A stretch of DNA of 64,000 bases. Source: Pararobbsia alpina_A. Lineage in GTDB: Bacteria > Pseudomonadota > Gammaproteobacteria > Burkholderiales > Burkholderiaceae. Position 1 is the stretch's first letter, and every line of letters starts with the position of its first letter. Under the pieces are notes generated by a model. It was given only the letters and a program-made list of their open reading frames with translations. It did not search any database and was not told the DNA's origin. The stretch is taken from positions 372,001 through 436,000 of the forward strand of contig NZ_OZ221289.1 in NCBI RefSeq assembly GCF_965118125.1, given 5' to 3'. Below are positions 48,191-58,248 of this stretch, in pieces. The translations under genes and the position numbers were made by a program.

Positions 48191-50083
48191 ATGTCGGAGG
48201 AAAGCCAGACCATGACGGGCGAAGCGGACAATACGAATGAAGCGACACGCAGCACGCAGCGCCGCATAAGGGTCGCGCCATTTCAACCCGTTCCGGCACC
48301 GCCCTCGGACGATGATTCGGCGGATCCGCTCGCTCTGCCGTGGCTGCTCGCGTTGTCATTAGTTGTCGGATGTATTACGGGTATCGGCGCAGTCGTGTTC
48401 AGAGACCTAGTCGGGTTCGTCCACAACCTGCTCCTTCTCAGTCAGATATCGTTTTCCTACGATGCGAGCCATTTCACACCGGTCTCTCCGTGGGGTGTAT
48501 TTGTCATTTTCGTACCCGTCGTAGGTGCCCGATTCGCCATTTGGATCGCCGAGAACTTTGCTCCCGAGGCCAAGGGGCGCGGCGTACCGGAGGTAGTGGA
48601 GCGATCTACTACAAGGGCGGCATCATTCGTCCTGTGGTTGCGCTCGTTAAATCGGCAGCATCTGCGTTCGCAATCGGATCGGGAGCTGCAGTTGGACGAG
48701 GGGCCGATCATCCAGATCGGCTCGGCACTTGGATCGACCCTCGGACAACTCGTTGGGATGACTGCAGGCCAACGAATAACACTCGTGGCGGCCGGCGCGG
48801 GCGCAGGCATCGCAGCGACCTTCAACACGCCAATCGATGGGGGCCTTTTAGCGATCGAGGTGATGACGCCCGAAATCAGCGTCGACACGTTCTTGCCCGT
48901 CGTGTTAGCTACGGGCACAGCGACGTTTATCGGGCGTCGGTTCTTTGGCGGGGACGCGGCATTTCCCGTTCCGGCGCAACTAGGCGCAATCCCCAATCAG
49001 TGAAGTATCACGCTCACGTTGGCGCTGCATGCGTTACTCGGCGCGCCGACAGGCGTTGCCGCTGCCGTGCTAATACGGGCATTGCACTGGGCCGAAGATG
49101 CGTTCGACCGCATACCCAACCGCTACCTGCGGCACTCTTATGGAATGTTGCTAGTCGGTGTGCTGATGTATGCCCTTTGGCGCAGCGCCGGGAATTATTA
49201 CGTGGAGGGCGTAGGATACGCCTCCATTCAAGCAACGCTGTATGGGCAACTGCAAGGCGGTCTGTTCCTGCTGTTGCTTGCTGTGTGCAAGCTGTTCGCT
49301 ACGTCGGTAAGCCTCGGGTCGGGTTCGTCCGGAGGCGTGTTTTCCCCGTCACTGTTCATCGGCGCCATGCTCGGTGCGGCGATCGCTTCACTCATATTAG
49401 CGGCGATGCCGGGCGCGCCGATTGGCGCACCCGCATTCGCGATGGTCGGCATGGGTGCGATGGTGGGTGGCGGGACGGGAGCAGCCATGACCGCGGTCGT
49501 AATGATCTTCGAAATGACGCGCGACTACGACATCGTGCTGCCGATGATTATTGCGGTGGCCATCAGCCTCGGCGTGCGCCGCTTACTAACGGCGGAAAGC
49601 ATCTATACCCTCAAGCTGCGCCGCAGGGGCCATGTCATTCCGAACGCACTCCATGCCAACATGTTTCTCGTGCAGGTGGCGGGTCAGGTTATGGAAACGG
49701 ATGTGCTCGTGCTTGACCACGCAACGCCGTTTCGGGAAATTGTGCCGCGCTCGGAGGGCTTTTTGTTCCGGCACGTCGTGGTCACAAGGGATGACAGAAT
49801 TTTGGGCGTCTTGCGCATCAACATCGGCCTGCGGCGCGCCGTGAACCAAGCGGAATCCGACATCACGGTCGCGGAGCTTGCGCAGCGCAACTTCATCGTC
49901 GTAGCGCAGCACGAAATCGCCTTCAGGGTTATCTCACGGCTTTGGAAACAGCATGCTGCCATGGCGGTAGTCATCGAGCAGGATGACGCGCACGCACCCG
50001 TGCGGGTGTTGGGCGTCATTGCGAAGGAACACGTTGCCGACTCCGTCGCGAGCAGCATTAGAATCTTTCACGGCAAGCACTGA
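48191..50083 (+). pseudogene. ClC-type chloride channel with CBS domains, damaged
   Basis: About 630 codons in one frame from ATG 48191 to 50083, stopped by TGA at 49001-49003. The channel part starts LPWLLALSLVVGCITGIGAV and includes GRGVPEVVE and EGPIIQIGSALGSTLGQLVG. Between these, a one-base deletion near 48610 and a two-base deletion near 48697 throw about 30 codons out of frame: the plus-one frame there reads AIYYKGGIIRPVVALVKSAA and AIGSGAAVGR, the ancestral text including the selectivity GREGP start. The two deletions cancel. After the TGA come GSGSSGGVFSPSLFIGAMLG and a C-terminal regulatory region with two CBS-like modules (RHVVVTRDDRILGVLRIN). Non-functional as it stands. Confidence 0.82.
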
Positions 50084-50119
50084 CCGACGCGCGGTAGCTG
50101 TGAAGACGAGGATCGATAG

Positions 50120-50368
50120 ATGAGGCAAATTCAATGGCTGGAAGCAGCTCGCCACTGGGTTGGTGCCACGCTGCACTGGAATTCCATCAAGGCCGCGATT
50201 CATGATGCAGTCGAGCAAGAAGGCGAGCTCCAGTGGGTGATCGCATACGAAACAGCGAGTGGGTTTTGCTGCCTCTATAAAGGCGAGGCACGGGACTTCG
50301 CCGATGTCGAGGAAGTCCGAGCGTGGGCTAGCGAAGTCGACGTTCGCGTCTATTTCATCGGCCTTTGA
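50120..50368 (+). CDS. hypothetical protein, 82 residues
   Basis: ATG 50120 with a GAGG site. MRQIQWLEAARHWVGATLHW, VIAYETASGFCCLYKGEARD and DVEEVRAWASEVDVRVYFIG. Aromatic-rich, soluble, alternating strand/helix pattern. No family recognised. It lies between the two ClC genes and could be their co-transcribed partner. Confidence 0.55.
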   Translation: MRQIQWLEAARHWVGATLHWNSIKAAIHDAVEQEGELQWVIAYETASGFCCLYKGEARDFADVEEVRAWASEVDVRVYFIGL

Positions 50369-50395
50369 CAGAGGGTCACGTGCCTCGCAGGATTG

Positions 50396-51721
50396 CTATC
50401 GAGCATCGTCATGAGGTCGCGGCAGATACCTCTCGGACAGCGCCTCATACAAGGGTGGGGCAAAGAACCGGGAAACACGGCTGGAGATCAGCGCGGTCGC
50501 CATCAGCGAAATGACGAGGGCGTGGCCGTTGATCATTTCGATCACGATCACGAATGCCGTAATCGGACTTTGCGTCACTGCGGCAAGATAACCGACCATC
50601 CCCAGCGCGATCAACATCGGCAATTGCATCTGCGAGAACAGCATGTGCAACGCATTGCCGACACCCGCACCGATGGCCAGCGACGGGGCGAACAATCCGC
50701 CAGGTGCCCCCGGCAGATACGATCCCACCATCGTGATCATCTTGAATGCGGGATAAAGCGCAGTGACCTGTCCGTGCCCTTCCAACATCGAGCGCGCTTC
50801 CGCATAGCCGCTACCGAACGTATGGCCCGAACTGGCGATCCCGACTACCGCGATCAGCAAACCGCACGCGGCGCCGAATCCAACCGGACGCTGCGCGCGC
50901 ATGCTCAAAACGGCTTGCGGCATCCAACGCTTCGTGTTGAGAAGCAACCAGCAAAAGATGCCTCCGGCGATACCCGTAAGCAGCCCCACAAGCGGTACCG
51001 CGCCGACGAGCAGATCCGGAAGGCGCGGCCCGATGTCGATAGTTCCGAAATACACGTAATTGCCTTGAAGCCCGAGCGACACGACACCCGCGAAGATGAT
51101 GGCGGTGATGAGCACACCGCTCGTGCGGGCCTCGAAACTGCGCGTGAGTTCCTCGATGGCGAACACGACACCTGCGAGGGGGGCATTGAATGCCGCGGAA
51201 AGACCCGCGGCCGCACCGGCCAGTGCGAGCCTGCGCCCAAGCGCTGCGCCGTGGATTGCGCTAAACCGCGCCGGATAGAACCGACGTAAGCTGAACATCA
51301 GCGAAGCGCCCACGTGAATCGTGGGGCCCTCTCGACCTATCGTCAGACCGCCGAGGATGCCCAGGAACGACACGATAATCTTGCCGATCAAGATCGGAAC
51401 TGTCAGCAGGCGCTCGCCCAACCCCCTCGGACCATTCAATGCGGCTATCACCTGGGGGATGCCGCTACCTTCCGCACCGTCGAAGAAGCGCCTTGTTATC
51501 CAGACACATGCAGCGCTGATAGCCGGTGTCACGAGCAACGGTAACCATCGGTTGTGTGCTACGTGATTGAGAAACAGGTCGTAGCCGAAATCGATCAAGC
51601 GTGCATAGAGTACTGCGATCAACCCTACGACAACGGCCCCGATCCAGAATACCCCGTAGTGAAGCCAAAGTTTGTAGGCGTGCTGAAAGGACCACTTGCC
51701 TGTCCGGACTCGGAGTTGCAT
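50396..51721 (-). CDS. clcB: ClC-family chloride channel/antiporter (ClcB-like)
   Basis: 441 residues, intact. Membrane protein that exchanges chloride for protons or conducts chloride. Selectivity motifs: GAEGSGIPQ, GLTIGREGPTIHVGA, and PGGLFAPSLAIGAGVG. No CBS domain, as in ClcB. The gating Glu of GREGP is present; the internal proton Glu region is less clear, so channel versus antiporter is undecided. Converges with the 50120 gene. Serves acid-stress or chloride homeostasis by family knowledge. Confidence 0.93.
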   Translation of the reverse strand: MQLRVRTGKWSFQHAYKLWLHYGVFWIGAVVVGLIAVLYARLIDFGYDLFLNHVAHNRWLPLLVTPAISAACVWITRRFFDGAEGSGIPQVIAALNGPRGLGERLLTVPILIGKIIVSFLGILGGLTIGREGPTIHVGASLMFSLRRFYPARFSAIHGAALGRRLALAGAAAGLSAAFNAPLAGVVFAIEELTRSFEARTSGVLITAIIFAGVVSLGLQGNYVYFGTIDIGPRLPDLLVGAVPLVGLLTGIAGGIFCWLLLNTKRWMPQAVLSMRAQRPVGFGAACGLLIAVVGIASSGHTFGSGYAEARSMLEGHGQVTALYPAFKMITMVGSYLPGAPGGLFAPSLAIGAGVGNALHMLFSQMQLPMLIALGMVGYLAAVTQSPITAFVIVIEMINGHALVISLMATALISSRVSRFFAPPLYEALSERYLPRPHDDAR

Positions 51722-51979
51722 GACGTTTTGGTTTTGCGCGAAAAAGTAACTATACCGGTCCTGTCTTGCCCGCAGCCACCTGCCGTCTCCGTTGCGTAAT
51801 CGTCTCGGGTTTTTCTCTATCGCCTTCGACGGGCTCAGCGGGAACTGTTAGATGTCCATAGACTCTGAGCGTCGGGGCAAGGGTATCACTGGCTCGGAGC
51901 ATTGTTGTTTTGAAAGGATGCCGGTTGCTCCGATGTATTCTGCGAACTGGGTGAAACGAGTAGACGGAGACCAGAAAAA

Positions 51980-52657
51980 ATGACAGCGAAATCGGAAAGG
52001 CGCGTGTTTTTCAGCGTCGCGGGGGTTGTCTGCCAGGTGTTGCTCCTTGGCGCTATCGTTTTGATGCTGCTCGTTGGAATAGGCATTGTTACGAACGGCG
52101 TCACGGCCGGTAACGCTGATGACAGCGTGCCCGTATCGGTTGACACGGTGTTGGCCACCATTCCTGGCACGCAATCGGAAAATGACGGATTTTCTAGCGC
52201 GCGAGGCTCCGATATCGATGTGCCGAATGCCGCCGGCATCCAGATTCCCAAGCCGCTGAACACGGTCTTGACCAGCGATGCGACGAGCCAACCGATTCTC
52301 AATGGGTGGCTTGACGACATCCCGGCGCGCGATCGCCGCGGATTCGTCGCGGGCTTGACCAAGGTGATTACAGCAGCAAATCAACACGCGGCATCGTGGG
52401 AATGGGACAACCGCCAGCGTTATGTCGCGGCAGCCATGAGCGAGTATGCACGGATCAATATCGATCGCGTCACCGAGACCGCAGAGTCCCAGAAGCGTAC
52501 CGCCGAGAAACTCGCCGACTATCGCAGCGCGTTCGGCACATTGCTCGGAGTTGCCGCGACCCTTACGTTGCTGCTAACGGTCATGGCGATCGAGCGCAAT
52601 ACGCGCCCGCGCGCTGCGACGGTGCAGCCGTCGTCGCCTCGTGCTGGTTCGGAATGA
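51980..52657 (+). CDS. hypothetical inner-membrane protein with two membrane helices
   Basis: 225 residues. N-terminal helix VCQVLLLGAIVLMLLVGIGIV, a periplasmic Ser/Asp-rich loop, a helical block RGFVAGLTKVITAANQHAA and RQRYVAAAMSEYARINIDRV, then a C-terminal helix LLGVAATLTLLLTVMAIER. The layout (helix, long loop, coiled stretch, helix) resembles small sensor-like or scaffold proteins, but no family is recognised. ATG 51980 has a weak site in an A-rich run. Confidence 0.65.
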   Translation: MTAKSERRVFFSVAGVVCQVLLLGAIVLMLLVGIGIVTNGVTAGNADDSVPVSVDTVLATIPGTQSENDGFSSARGSDIDVPNAAGIQIPKPLNTVLTSDATSQPILNGWLDDIPARDRRGFVAGLTKVITAANQHAASWEWDNRQRYVAAAMSEYARINIDRVTETAESQKRTAEKLADYRSAFGTLLGVAATLTLLLTVMAIERNTRPRAATVQPSSPRAGSE

Positions 52658-52858
52658 CGGACCGCTTTGACGCGGAGGTTGTAGGCCGATCGCTACGTGT
52701 TAATGAGGATACGTGCTGCTGCTTATGGGCATTACTATTGGACCCGCTGGTGCGAGGTCGAACGATAACCCCTAGCTCGCGTGAAACTCCGTTGACAGCG
52801 CTCCGGCCCAGACAGGGTGGTCCCACGTCGGTATACCCCTCAGATTTCGAAGACAACT

Positions 52859-53233
52859 ATGCAGTCCCCTTTCGCTAAGCTAACTAAAGCCGTCGTCATC
52901 TTCGTCACCGCTTTTTACGGCAACGTGAACGCCACCGTTCCGAATCGAATCTTGGACGAAGCCCTTCAGGTGAACTCGTCCGACTCACCCGTCGCGGGGA
53001 AATCAGAGCGGCGCTCAGGCGGGCGCGTACGCGCTGTGGTTGCGGTATCGCATAGTCATCGTGAAGAAGCAATGAGTCGCCGGCGAGCCTGGCAAGCCCT
53101 AGCGGACGATAACCGTGAGTTTCTGAACCCCTCTTCCGAGCATTACTTGATGCCGCACACACTATTCGGCGCGGGGAGCATCGCCCTGAGCGCGTTAGGT
53201 GACGGCGCTCCTGTTTTCGTCGCGCGTTCTTGA
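52859..53233 (+). CDS. possible small secreted protein
   Basis: 124 codons from ATG 52859. The start QSPFAKLTKAVVIFVTAFYG resembles a signal peptide, followed by a basic region. No family. The frame conflicts with a minus-strand frame of similar length, so I give it low weight. Confidence 0.3.
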   Translation: MQSPFAKLTKAVVIFVTAFYGNVNATVPNRILDEALQVNSSDSPVAGKSERRSGGRVRAVVAVSHSHREEAMSRRRAWQALADDNREFLNPSSEHYLMPHTLFGAGSIALSALGDGAPVFVARS

Positions 53234-53349
53234 AGGTGCAGGCATCGAGTCAGCGGACCATATCGTCCTTGCAGGACATCTCGACTGATGCCGACAGCCT
53301 TCTGGCAGGATTTGTACTTTGCCAATGGGCAAGCAGTATCGTTCTATGG

Positions 53350-53745
53350 TGTCCACACCCGACCCGCATGGCTGTCGTGCGGCTCTTGTCGGGGAAGACA
53401 GAGTATGGCCGCCAATCACGCTGACGGAAGTTTTAGCCATGACCGTATTGGCAGTCGGGCCCGTCGAGCATATCGGCTCACCGAACAAACTGCATCATCC
53501 CGTGCTCTCGGCATGGAAGGCGCGGCGGCCCGAAGCGAGCATTCATGCCCCTCAGGGGCTCGCTCGAAAAACGAAAGGGTGGTTTCGGTTCGATGCCGAA
53601 CTTGACGACGAACCGGACAGAAAATAGATCGTCGACGTCGATCACGTTGTGAGTCGCGGATCGTTTGCCACGGAAGAAGTTGTGTTCTTTCATCGCGTGT
53701 CACGCACCGCCATCTCCGACGACCTAATCCAACGCTTTCTTTGAT
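53350..53745 (+). pseudogene. DUF4336 protein, frameshifted and with in-frame TAG
   Basis: DUF4336 proteins are metallo-beta-lactamase-fold relatives. The best-preserved part is TLTEVLAMTVLAVGPVEHIG, then NKLHHPVLSAWKARRPEASI and DAELDDEPDRK, followed by TAG 53625-53627 and the in-frame continuation IVDVDHVVSRGSFATEEVVF then FHRVSRTAISDDLIQRF. The family has Trp or Gln near that point. Upstream a frame change near 53400 separates RMAVVRLLSG. A relic. Confidence 0.65.
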
Positions 53746-54263
53746 AAGGTGGCCACCGGGTGGAAAGGCACGCTCTTGCGGCCTGACGACCTTGTGACCC
53801 CCACCCGCGTCACCCAGCTAAGTCACTTCAACATTTCTAGCTGTTACTCACGAAGACTCGACGTCTGTCTTTAAGAGGGCGCGCTGATCGCCAGCACTCC
53901 AACAGCATTGTCAAAACCGTTGTAAGTAAGCCATAGCACCCGCCCTGTTTGAAAGCTGCGCTCTTACTGGCGTGCACTGACCCATCCGATAGAACTCGAC
54001 CACAGCACGAATACGACGCCATGTGTCCCGCATGAAGCGCTCGAGCCTCCAGGTATCCGCACCGCTATGCGCGCCCGCCCGATGGCGGAACCAGAGATCG
54101 CTCCCGAAGAAAGCTGGTCTGTTGCTGTAACCACCTTCTTGTCGCAGACGAACTAGCAGTTAGATTACCTACACTCTTGCGCAAACAAGACTGCCTGGGA
54201 CGCGAGCAGGACACTTTCAAACACTCTCGTTGGTTCGCTTCCGCTGACCTTCGTTCTTGTGGA
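53746..54263. other. no gene seen
   Basis: About 520 bases of mixed short frames upstream of the fusion gene; probably its leader. Nothing supported. Confidence 0.4.
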
Positions 54264-56396
54264 ATGACTGCCCTCATGTTGCGAAACATTCTTCGATTTG
54301 CCTCCGTATCCGGTCCTGTCCTGCGTTCGGTTTGCACGCCTTGGTTGCTATTCTTTACGCGGCTCTGGTTCGGGCAGGTAGTCTTCGTACACCAGATTAT
54401 GGCGATGGCGGAAACGAGCCACGGTGGTCCATTTTCCGACGGCCTGCATGTTCCTTCAGGGCTCGACGCTGCACTCCACGGCGTTGTGCCACTGCTGCTG
54501 ACCATAGGCTTGCTGACGCGGCCAGTCGCGCTCGTACTGATTGCAGAAGTCATTTCAGGTAGCCACGGCGCCTTGGGCGTGGGTACACAGGGTGTCAGAC
54601 TCGCCCTGCTTGCATGGCTGGTTGTGAGCGGTGCAGGATCTGTATCGGTGGATAACCTGTTGGCGCGAGGTTTGTCATGGGTTCCGTTCCGCCCGATCCG
54701 GCTCGTGCGGGAAGCCTATGTCCGGATTGAACGTTATCTGTGCCCTCTCCTGCTATTCGCGGTTCGTGCGGCATTCGCCGTTTCGATCGCCGACACTATG
54801 CTCCCGACGATGTCGTGGGTACATGGCGCCATGCTGGGCACTGGTTCCGCGCCTCTCGTCCATCCAGCATGGCTTGCGGTAGCTCTCGCGTTGTTGTTTG
54901 CGCTGGGCTGCGCTACGCGGCTTACTGCATTGTTCGTCGCAATGATGGTCCCTGTAGCCGGTATTGCCATGTCAACGGACGACCGCTTGGCATCTCTGTT
55001 TCTGCTGCTGTTAGTGGTAGCGGCGGGTGCTGGCACCTTTTCACTCGACTGGCTGGCGGCCCGGTGGTTCCGAATGCGAGCACAAAGAATCGACGGTGTG
55101 CCGGAGAACCTGCCGCACGTCGTAGTGGTCGGTGGTGGATTTGGAGGCGTCGCTACAGTGCAGGGGTTGCGCAATTCCCGCTGTCGAATCACGCTGATCG
55201 ATCAGCACAATCATCACCTTTTCCAGCCCCTGCTCTATCAGGTGGCTACCGCCGCTTTATCACCTTCCGAGATCGCCACGCCTATCCGCAGCCTGTTCCG
55301 TCATCAGCGCAATGTTCAGGTCAGACTGGGAGAAGTGACAGGAGTCGATTCGGCTGCGCGGGAGATACAGATCGGCATGGCGCGAGTCGACTTCGATTAT
55401 CTGGTGTTAGCCACGGGTGCTCGCCACAGTTACTTTGGAAAAGACTCCTGGGCTCCCTTTGCGCCAGGGCTCAAAAGTATCGACGATGCGACGGCCGTGC
55501 GCAGTCGACTGTTGCGCGCTTTCGAACAGGCCGAAAGCGCAGCAACCGAGACTGAGCGCGCAGCGTGCCTGACTTTCGTAATCGTTGGCGGGGGACCTAC
55601 AGGAATTGAATTGGCCGGAGCTATCGCTGAACTGGCTCGACATGGTATGACAGAAGAATACCGGTCGATTGATCCATCGACGGCACGCGTTATCTTGTTG
55701 CAGTCAGGGCCGAGACTTCTGCCCGCATTCCCCGCTGCGCTATCGAGCGCAGCGGAGGACTCTCTGCGAGCGCTCGGTGTCGAGGTTCGTCTCGAGACTC
55801 GCGTTCAAGGGGTGGATGATAATGGTGTCGACATTGGCCAGCAGCGCATCGAAGCTCGCACCGTCTTGTGGGCAGCGGGCGTCGAAGCATCACCTGCAGC
55901 TCAATGGCTCAATTTGAAAGCTGAACAGTCCGGTCGGATTGCAGTAAGAGACGATCTGTCCGTACCAGGCCTGCAACGTATCTTCGCAATCGGCGATACA
56001 GCAGCCTCCCTAAGCTGGAACGGCACAGCGGCTCCCGGTCTGGCGCCTGCCGCAAAACAACAAGGACGATATGTGGCACGTCTAATCGTTGCGGAGCTGA
56101 CGGCGCGACGTCCTCCACCTCCGTTTTGTTATCGTCATTTCGGTAACCTTGCCACAATCGGCAGACAGGCTGCCGTCGCCGAGATCGGCAAGCTTCGGCT
56201 TTGGGGAGCGCCTGCCTGGTGGTTTTGGGGTGCAACTCACATCGCCTTTCTGGCCGGCGGACGGAACCGGATGATCGTCATTGTTGATTGGCTCTGGGCA
56301 TATCTGACCTACCGGCGCAGCACACGACTTATTACAGGCGACGCGCGAAAGAGAACTGACGGTGGTCGCCGCCTCCGCATCGACGAGTTTGACTAA
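54264..56396 (+). CDS. fusion protein: DoxX-like membrane domain plus NDH-2-type NADH dehydrogenase
   Basis: About 710 residues. Residues 1-270 are a double DoxX/DoxD-like set of membrane helices (TRLWFGQVVFVHQIMAMAE, VVPLLLTIGLLTRPVALVL and a second set). From residue 283 a type II NADH:quinone reductase starts: FAD site HVVVVGGGFGGVATVQGL, NADH site FVIVGGGPTGIELAGAIAEL, RTVLWAAGVEASP, IFAIGDTAAS and PGLAPAAKQQGRYVARLI; it ends with the membrane anchor WWFWGATHIAFLAGG. NDH-2 passes electrons from NADH to quinone without pumping protons. The start may instead be 54276. No neighbouring gene explains the partner domain. Confidence 0.85.
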   Translation: MTALMLRNILRFASVSGPVLRSVCTPWLLFFTRLWFGQVVFVHQIMAMAETSHGGPFSDGLHVPSGLDAALHGVVPLLLTIGLLTRPVALVLIAEVISGSHGALGVGTQGVRLALLAWLVVSGAGSVSVDNLLARGLSWVPFRPIRLVREAYVRIERYLCPLLLFAVRAAFAVSIADTMLPTMSWVHGAMLGTGSAPLVHPAWLAVALALLFALGCATRLTALFVAMMVPVAGIAMSTDDRLASLFLLLLVVAAGAGTFSLDWLAARWFRMRAQRIDGVPENLPHVVVVGGGFGGVATVQGLRNSRCRITLIDQHNHHLFQPLLYQVATAALSPSEIATPIRSLFRHQRNVQVRLGEVTGVDSAAREIQIGMARVDFDYLVLATGARHSYFGKDSWAPFAPGLKSIDDATAVRSRLLRAFEQAESAATETERAACLTFVIVGGGPTGIELAGAIAELARHGMTEEYRSIDPSTARVILLQSGPRLLPAFPAALSSAAEDSLRALGVEVRLETRVQGVDDNGVDIGQQRIEARTVLWAAGVEASPAAQWLNLKAEQSGRIAVRDDLSVPGLQRIFAIGDTAASLSWNGTAAPGLAPAAKQQGRYVARLIVAELTARRPPPPFCYRHFGNLATIGRQAAVAEIGKLRLWGAPAWWFWGATHIAFLAGGRNRMIVIVDWLWAYLTYRRSTRLITGDARKRTDGGRRLRIDEFD

Positions 56397-56961
56397 CCGA
56401 CCATCACGGTTGGATGCTAGCGAGATCGCGGTGTGCACGATCTGCCAGGCCTAATTAATACAGATTGCCCCAGCCACTTGCGTATCCCACGCGGCCGCTC
56501 TTCAATCTGAGCCTTAGCCATGTGTGCGCCTCCGTCGAGGACTACCATCCAAAGCAAACGCTAACGCGATGTCTAAGCCTTACCTCAAATCTCTATCGAC
56601 TGCTTTCTACTTGACTAGAGAGCCCGCTGCTCTGTCACGGACGAACGTCCACAGAAGCGTTCATTGCGACGCCTCCATGTCGACGTTGCGAGAATCACCA
56701 AGAAAGGGAGCGCAGAACTCACGTCGCACGCGCTACGCTGCGCCTACGCGCAACCGATATACCCGCGAAGGTCAGCCGAAATGCTCTGCAAAGAAGCGCG
56801 TCACACGTATGCGTCATGCTGCGTCATTTTATTCGTTTCGACTTGGCGCGCAGTCACTGAATATCCGCAAATGCTTATCGCAAGGGAATGATCGGAGACG
56901 CCGATTAGGTAGAAGTGCGTCACCGAATCATACGCACTACGTGTGGTAAAAACTCCTACTG
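56397..56961. other. no gene seen
   Basis: About 565 bases, lower GC than average, no supported frame. Confidence 0.4.
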
Positions 56962-57180
56962 CTACCCGTGGGTGTCTACCCACGCTCTGGCCCACGCGAT
57001 ACCGAAGTCCAGGGCCATGGCCTCCTCTTCGAAGATATCAAGCGCCCCGGATGCGTGCGCTAATGTTCGCCCCTTGGTAACCGTTCCACTTGCCGCGTAG
57101 CAGTCTTTCTCCGACAGCTCATCCCACTGGGCTATTGCATGCCCCCACAGCACGTAACCATGGTAGTTTTCATGCCGCAT
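56962..57180 (-). CDS. small hypothetical protein, GYVLWGHA family (copy 2)
   Basis: 72 residues from ATG 57180 with GGAGGGGGAG upstream. YHGYVLWGHAIAQ, AASGTVTKGRTLAHASGALD and IAWARAWVDTHG: same architecture as the copy at 35574, clearly a paralogue. Unknown function. Confidence 0.75.
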   Translation of the reverse strand: MRHENYHGYVLWGHAIAQWDELSEKDCYAASGTVTKGRTLAHASGALDIFEEEAMALDFGIAWARAWVDTHG

Positions 57181-57325
57181 CTCCCCCTCCAATTCGGTAC
57201 AAGCACGGCTTTTCCTACCGTATCGGGCAGCCATCGTCGAGCGGATAGCCTGCAAGTGTGCAAGCACGTTCGTTCATGCGGCGTTGATTGCAGGCGGCCG
57301 TAGGCTGGCTTTCAGAACACAACAA

Positions 57326-57712
57326 TTAAACCTCGAGCATCCCGAATCGCGTCGGCTCAGTCAAGACGATCTCGATTATCGTCTTCGTCGAAACGCTCGC
57401 GCTTGAATCCATGACTTCTTGCGTCGTGAACCACGCGCATTGAGCTATTTCTTGGCTCGGAATAGCAACGTCGTGGTCGTCGATGTTTGCATGAAAAACG
57501 TGATGCACGGTGGTTCTCCCCGCGAACTCGAACAGGTATCGAACTGAGCGTGCCCGAAGGATCGTCTCTTCGTGCAGTTCGCGTACGGCTGCCGCTTCGA
57601 GGGGTTCTCCGCAATGTGGCTTTCCGCCGGGCATAGCCCAGGCGCCGTTGGCCTTGCCCACGAGCAAAAAGGTGTTGGCGCGCCGGCAAATTACAGTCGC
57701 TCGGACTTTCAT
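57326..57712 (-). CDS. Nudix hydrolase
   Basis: 128 residues from ATG 57712 (AAAGGA site). Nudix box GGKPHCGEPLEAAAVRELHE followed by ET, fitting G-x5-E-x7-RE-U-x-EE. MutT/DUF type enzyme that hydrolyses nucleoside diphosphate derivatives. Starts MKVRATVICRRANTFLLVGK, so the substrate-binding strand is complete. Which diphosphate is hydrolysed is unknown. Confidence 0.9.
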   Translation of the reverse strand: MKVRATVICRRANTFLLVGKANGAWAMPGGKPHCGEPLEAAAVRELHEETILRARSVRYLFEFAGRTTVHHVFHANIDDHDVAIPSQEIAQCAWFTTQEVMDSSASVSTKTIIEIVLTEPTRFGMLEV

Positions 57713-57905
57713 ACTTCGGTTTCCTTTCGCGCTCGTCTGACACCTCGGATCCACCGATGCGTTCGGTGGGCTGTCGTGGAACTCGACCACCGTTGAGTTC
57801 AGTCTTCACCCATGTCGGCGCAGCCGTCGCTGCCCGGCGCGGCCTTCCGATGCATCGGCACATCATTCAGTCCTACCAGCAGCCCGTGTCCGGTCGAGGC
57901 ATCCA

Positions 57906-58226
57906 TCAAACTCGACCAGCATTAGAACGCCCGCCGGCCACTCCGCCCGAACAAGCGCAGCACAAATAGCAAATGCCTGCGCCGATGAGGGCCGTGATGA
58001 GTGAGCCCAATATAACGCATCCCAAAAGGAGACCTAGTTCTCCGCCGAGCCATCCATTTTCGTGTTCCGACGGTACCAACGATGATGTCGACAACGATAC
58101 CGGAGCCTCCCCGTCGGCAATCCGAACGGAGAGCACCCCCGCTTGCCACCAATGACTAGCCGGAAGATATCCCGTGAGAGACCGATTCCATGCCGTTTTT
58201 CCGCGGTTGAGCGCGGTGGAATTCAC
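57906..58226 (-). CDS. possible small membrane protein
   Basis: 106 codons from ATG 58226 with one strong hydrophobic stretch LLLGCVILGSLITALIGAGI followed by CYLCCACSGG, which resembles a Cys-rich palmitoylation-like tail. The start has no clear ribosome site and an alternative frame overlaps it. Moderate to low support. Confidence 0.4.
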   Translation of the reverse strand: MNSTALNRGKTAWNRSLTGYLPASHWWQAGVLSVRIADGEAPVSLSTSSLVPSEHENGWLGGELGLLLGCVILGSLITALIGAGICYLCCACSGGVAGGRSNAGRV

Positions 58227-58248
58227 TCGTCCGCAGGACGCAAGTCAC

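Noticed and set aside
48340..49716. 458-codon plus-strand frame overlapping the ClC gene
   Set aside because: Only a 100-base piece of it (about 48600-48700) spells ClC sequence, explained by the compensating deletions; the rest is out of frame with conserved channel text on both sides.
50393..51289. 298-codon plus-strand frame
   Set aside because: Antisense to the intact clcB gene; composition rich in Arg, His and Gln.
56524..56949. 141-codon plus-strand frame rich in Arg and Ser
   Set aside because: Looks like random translation in a low-content region; no conserved pattern or start site.
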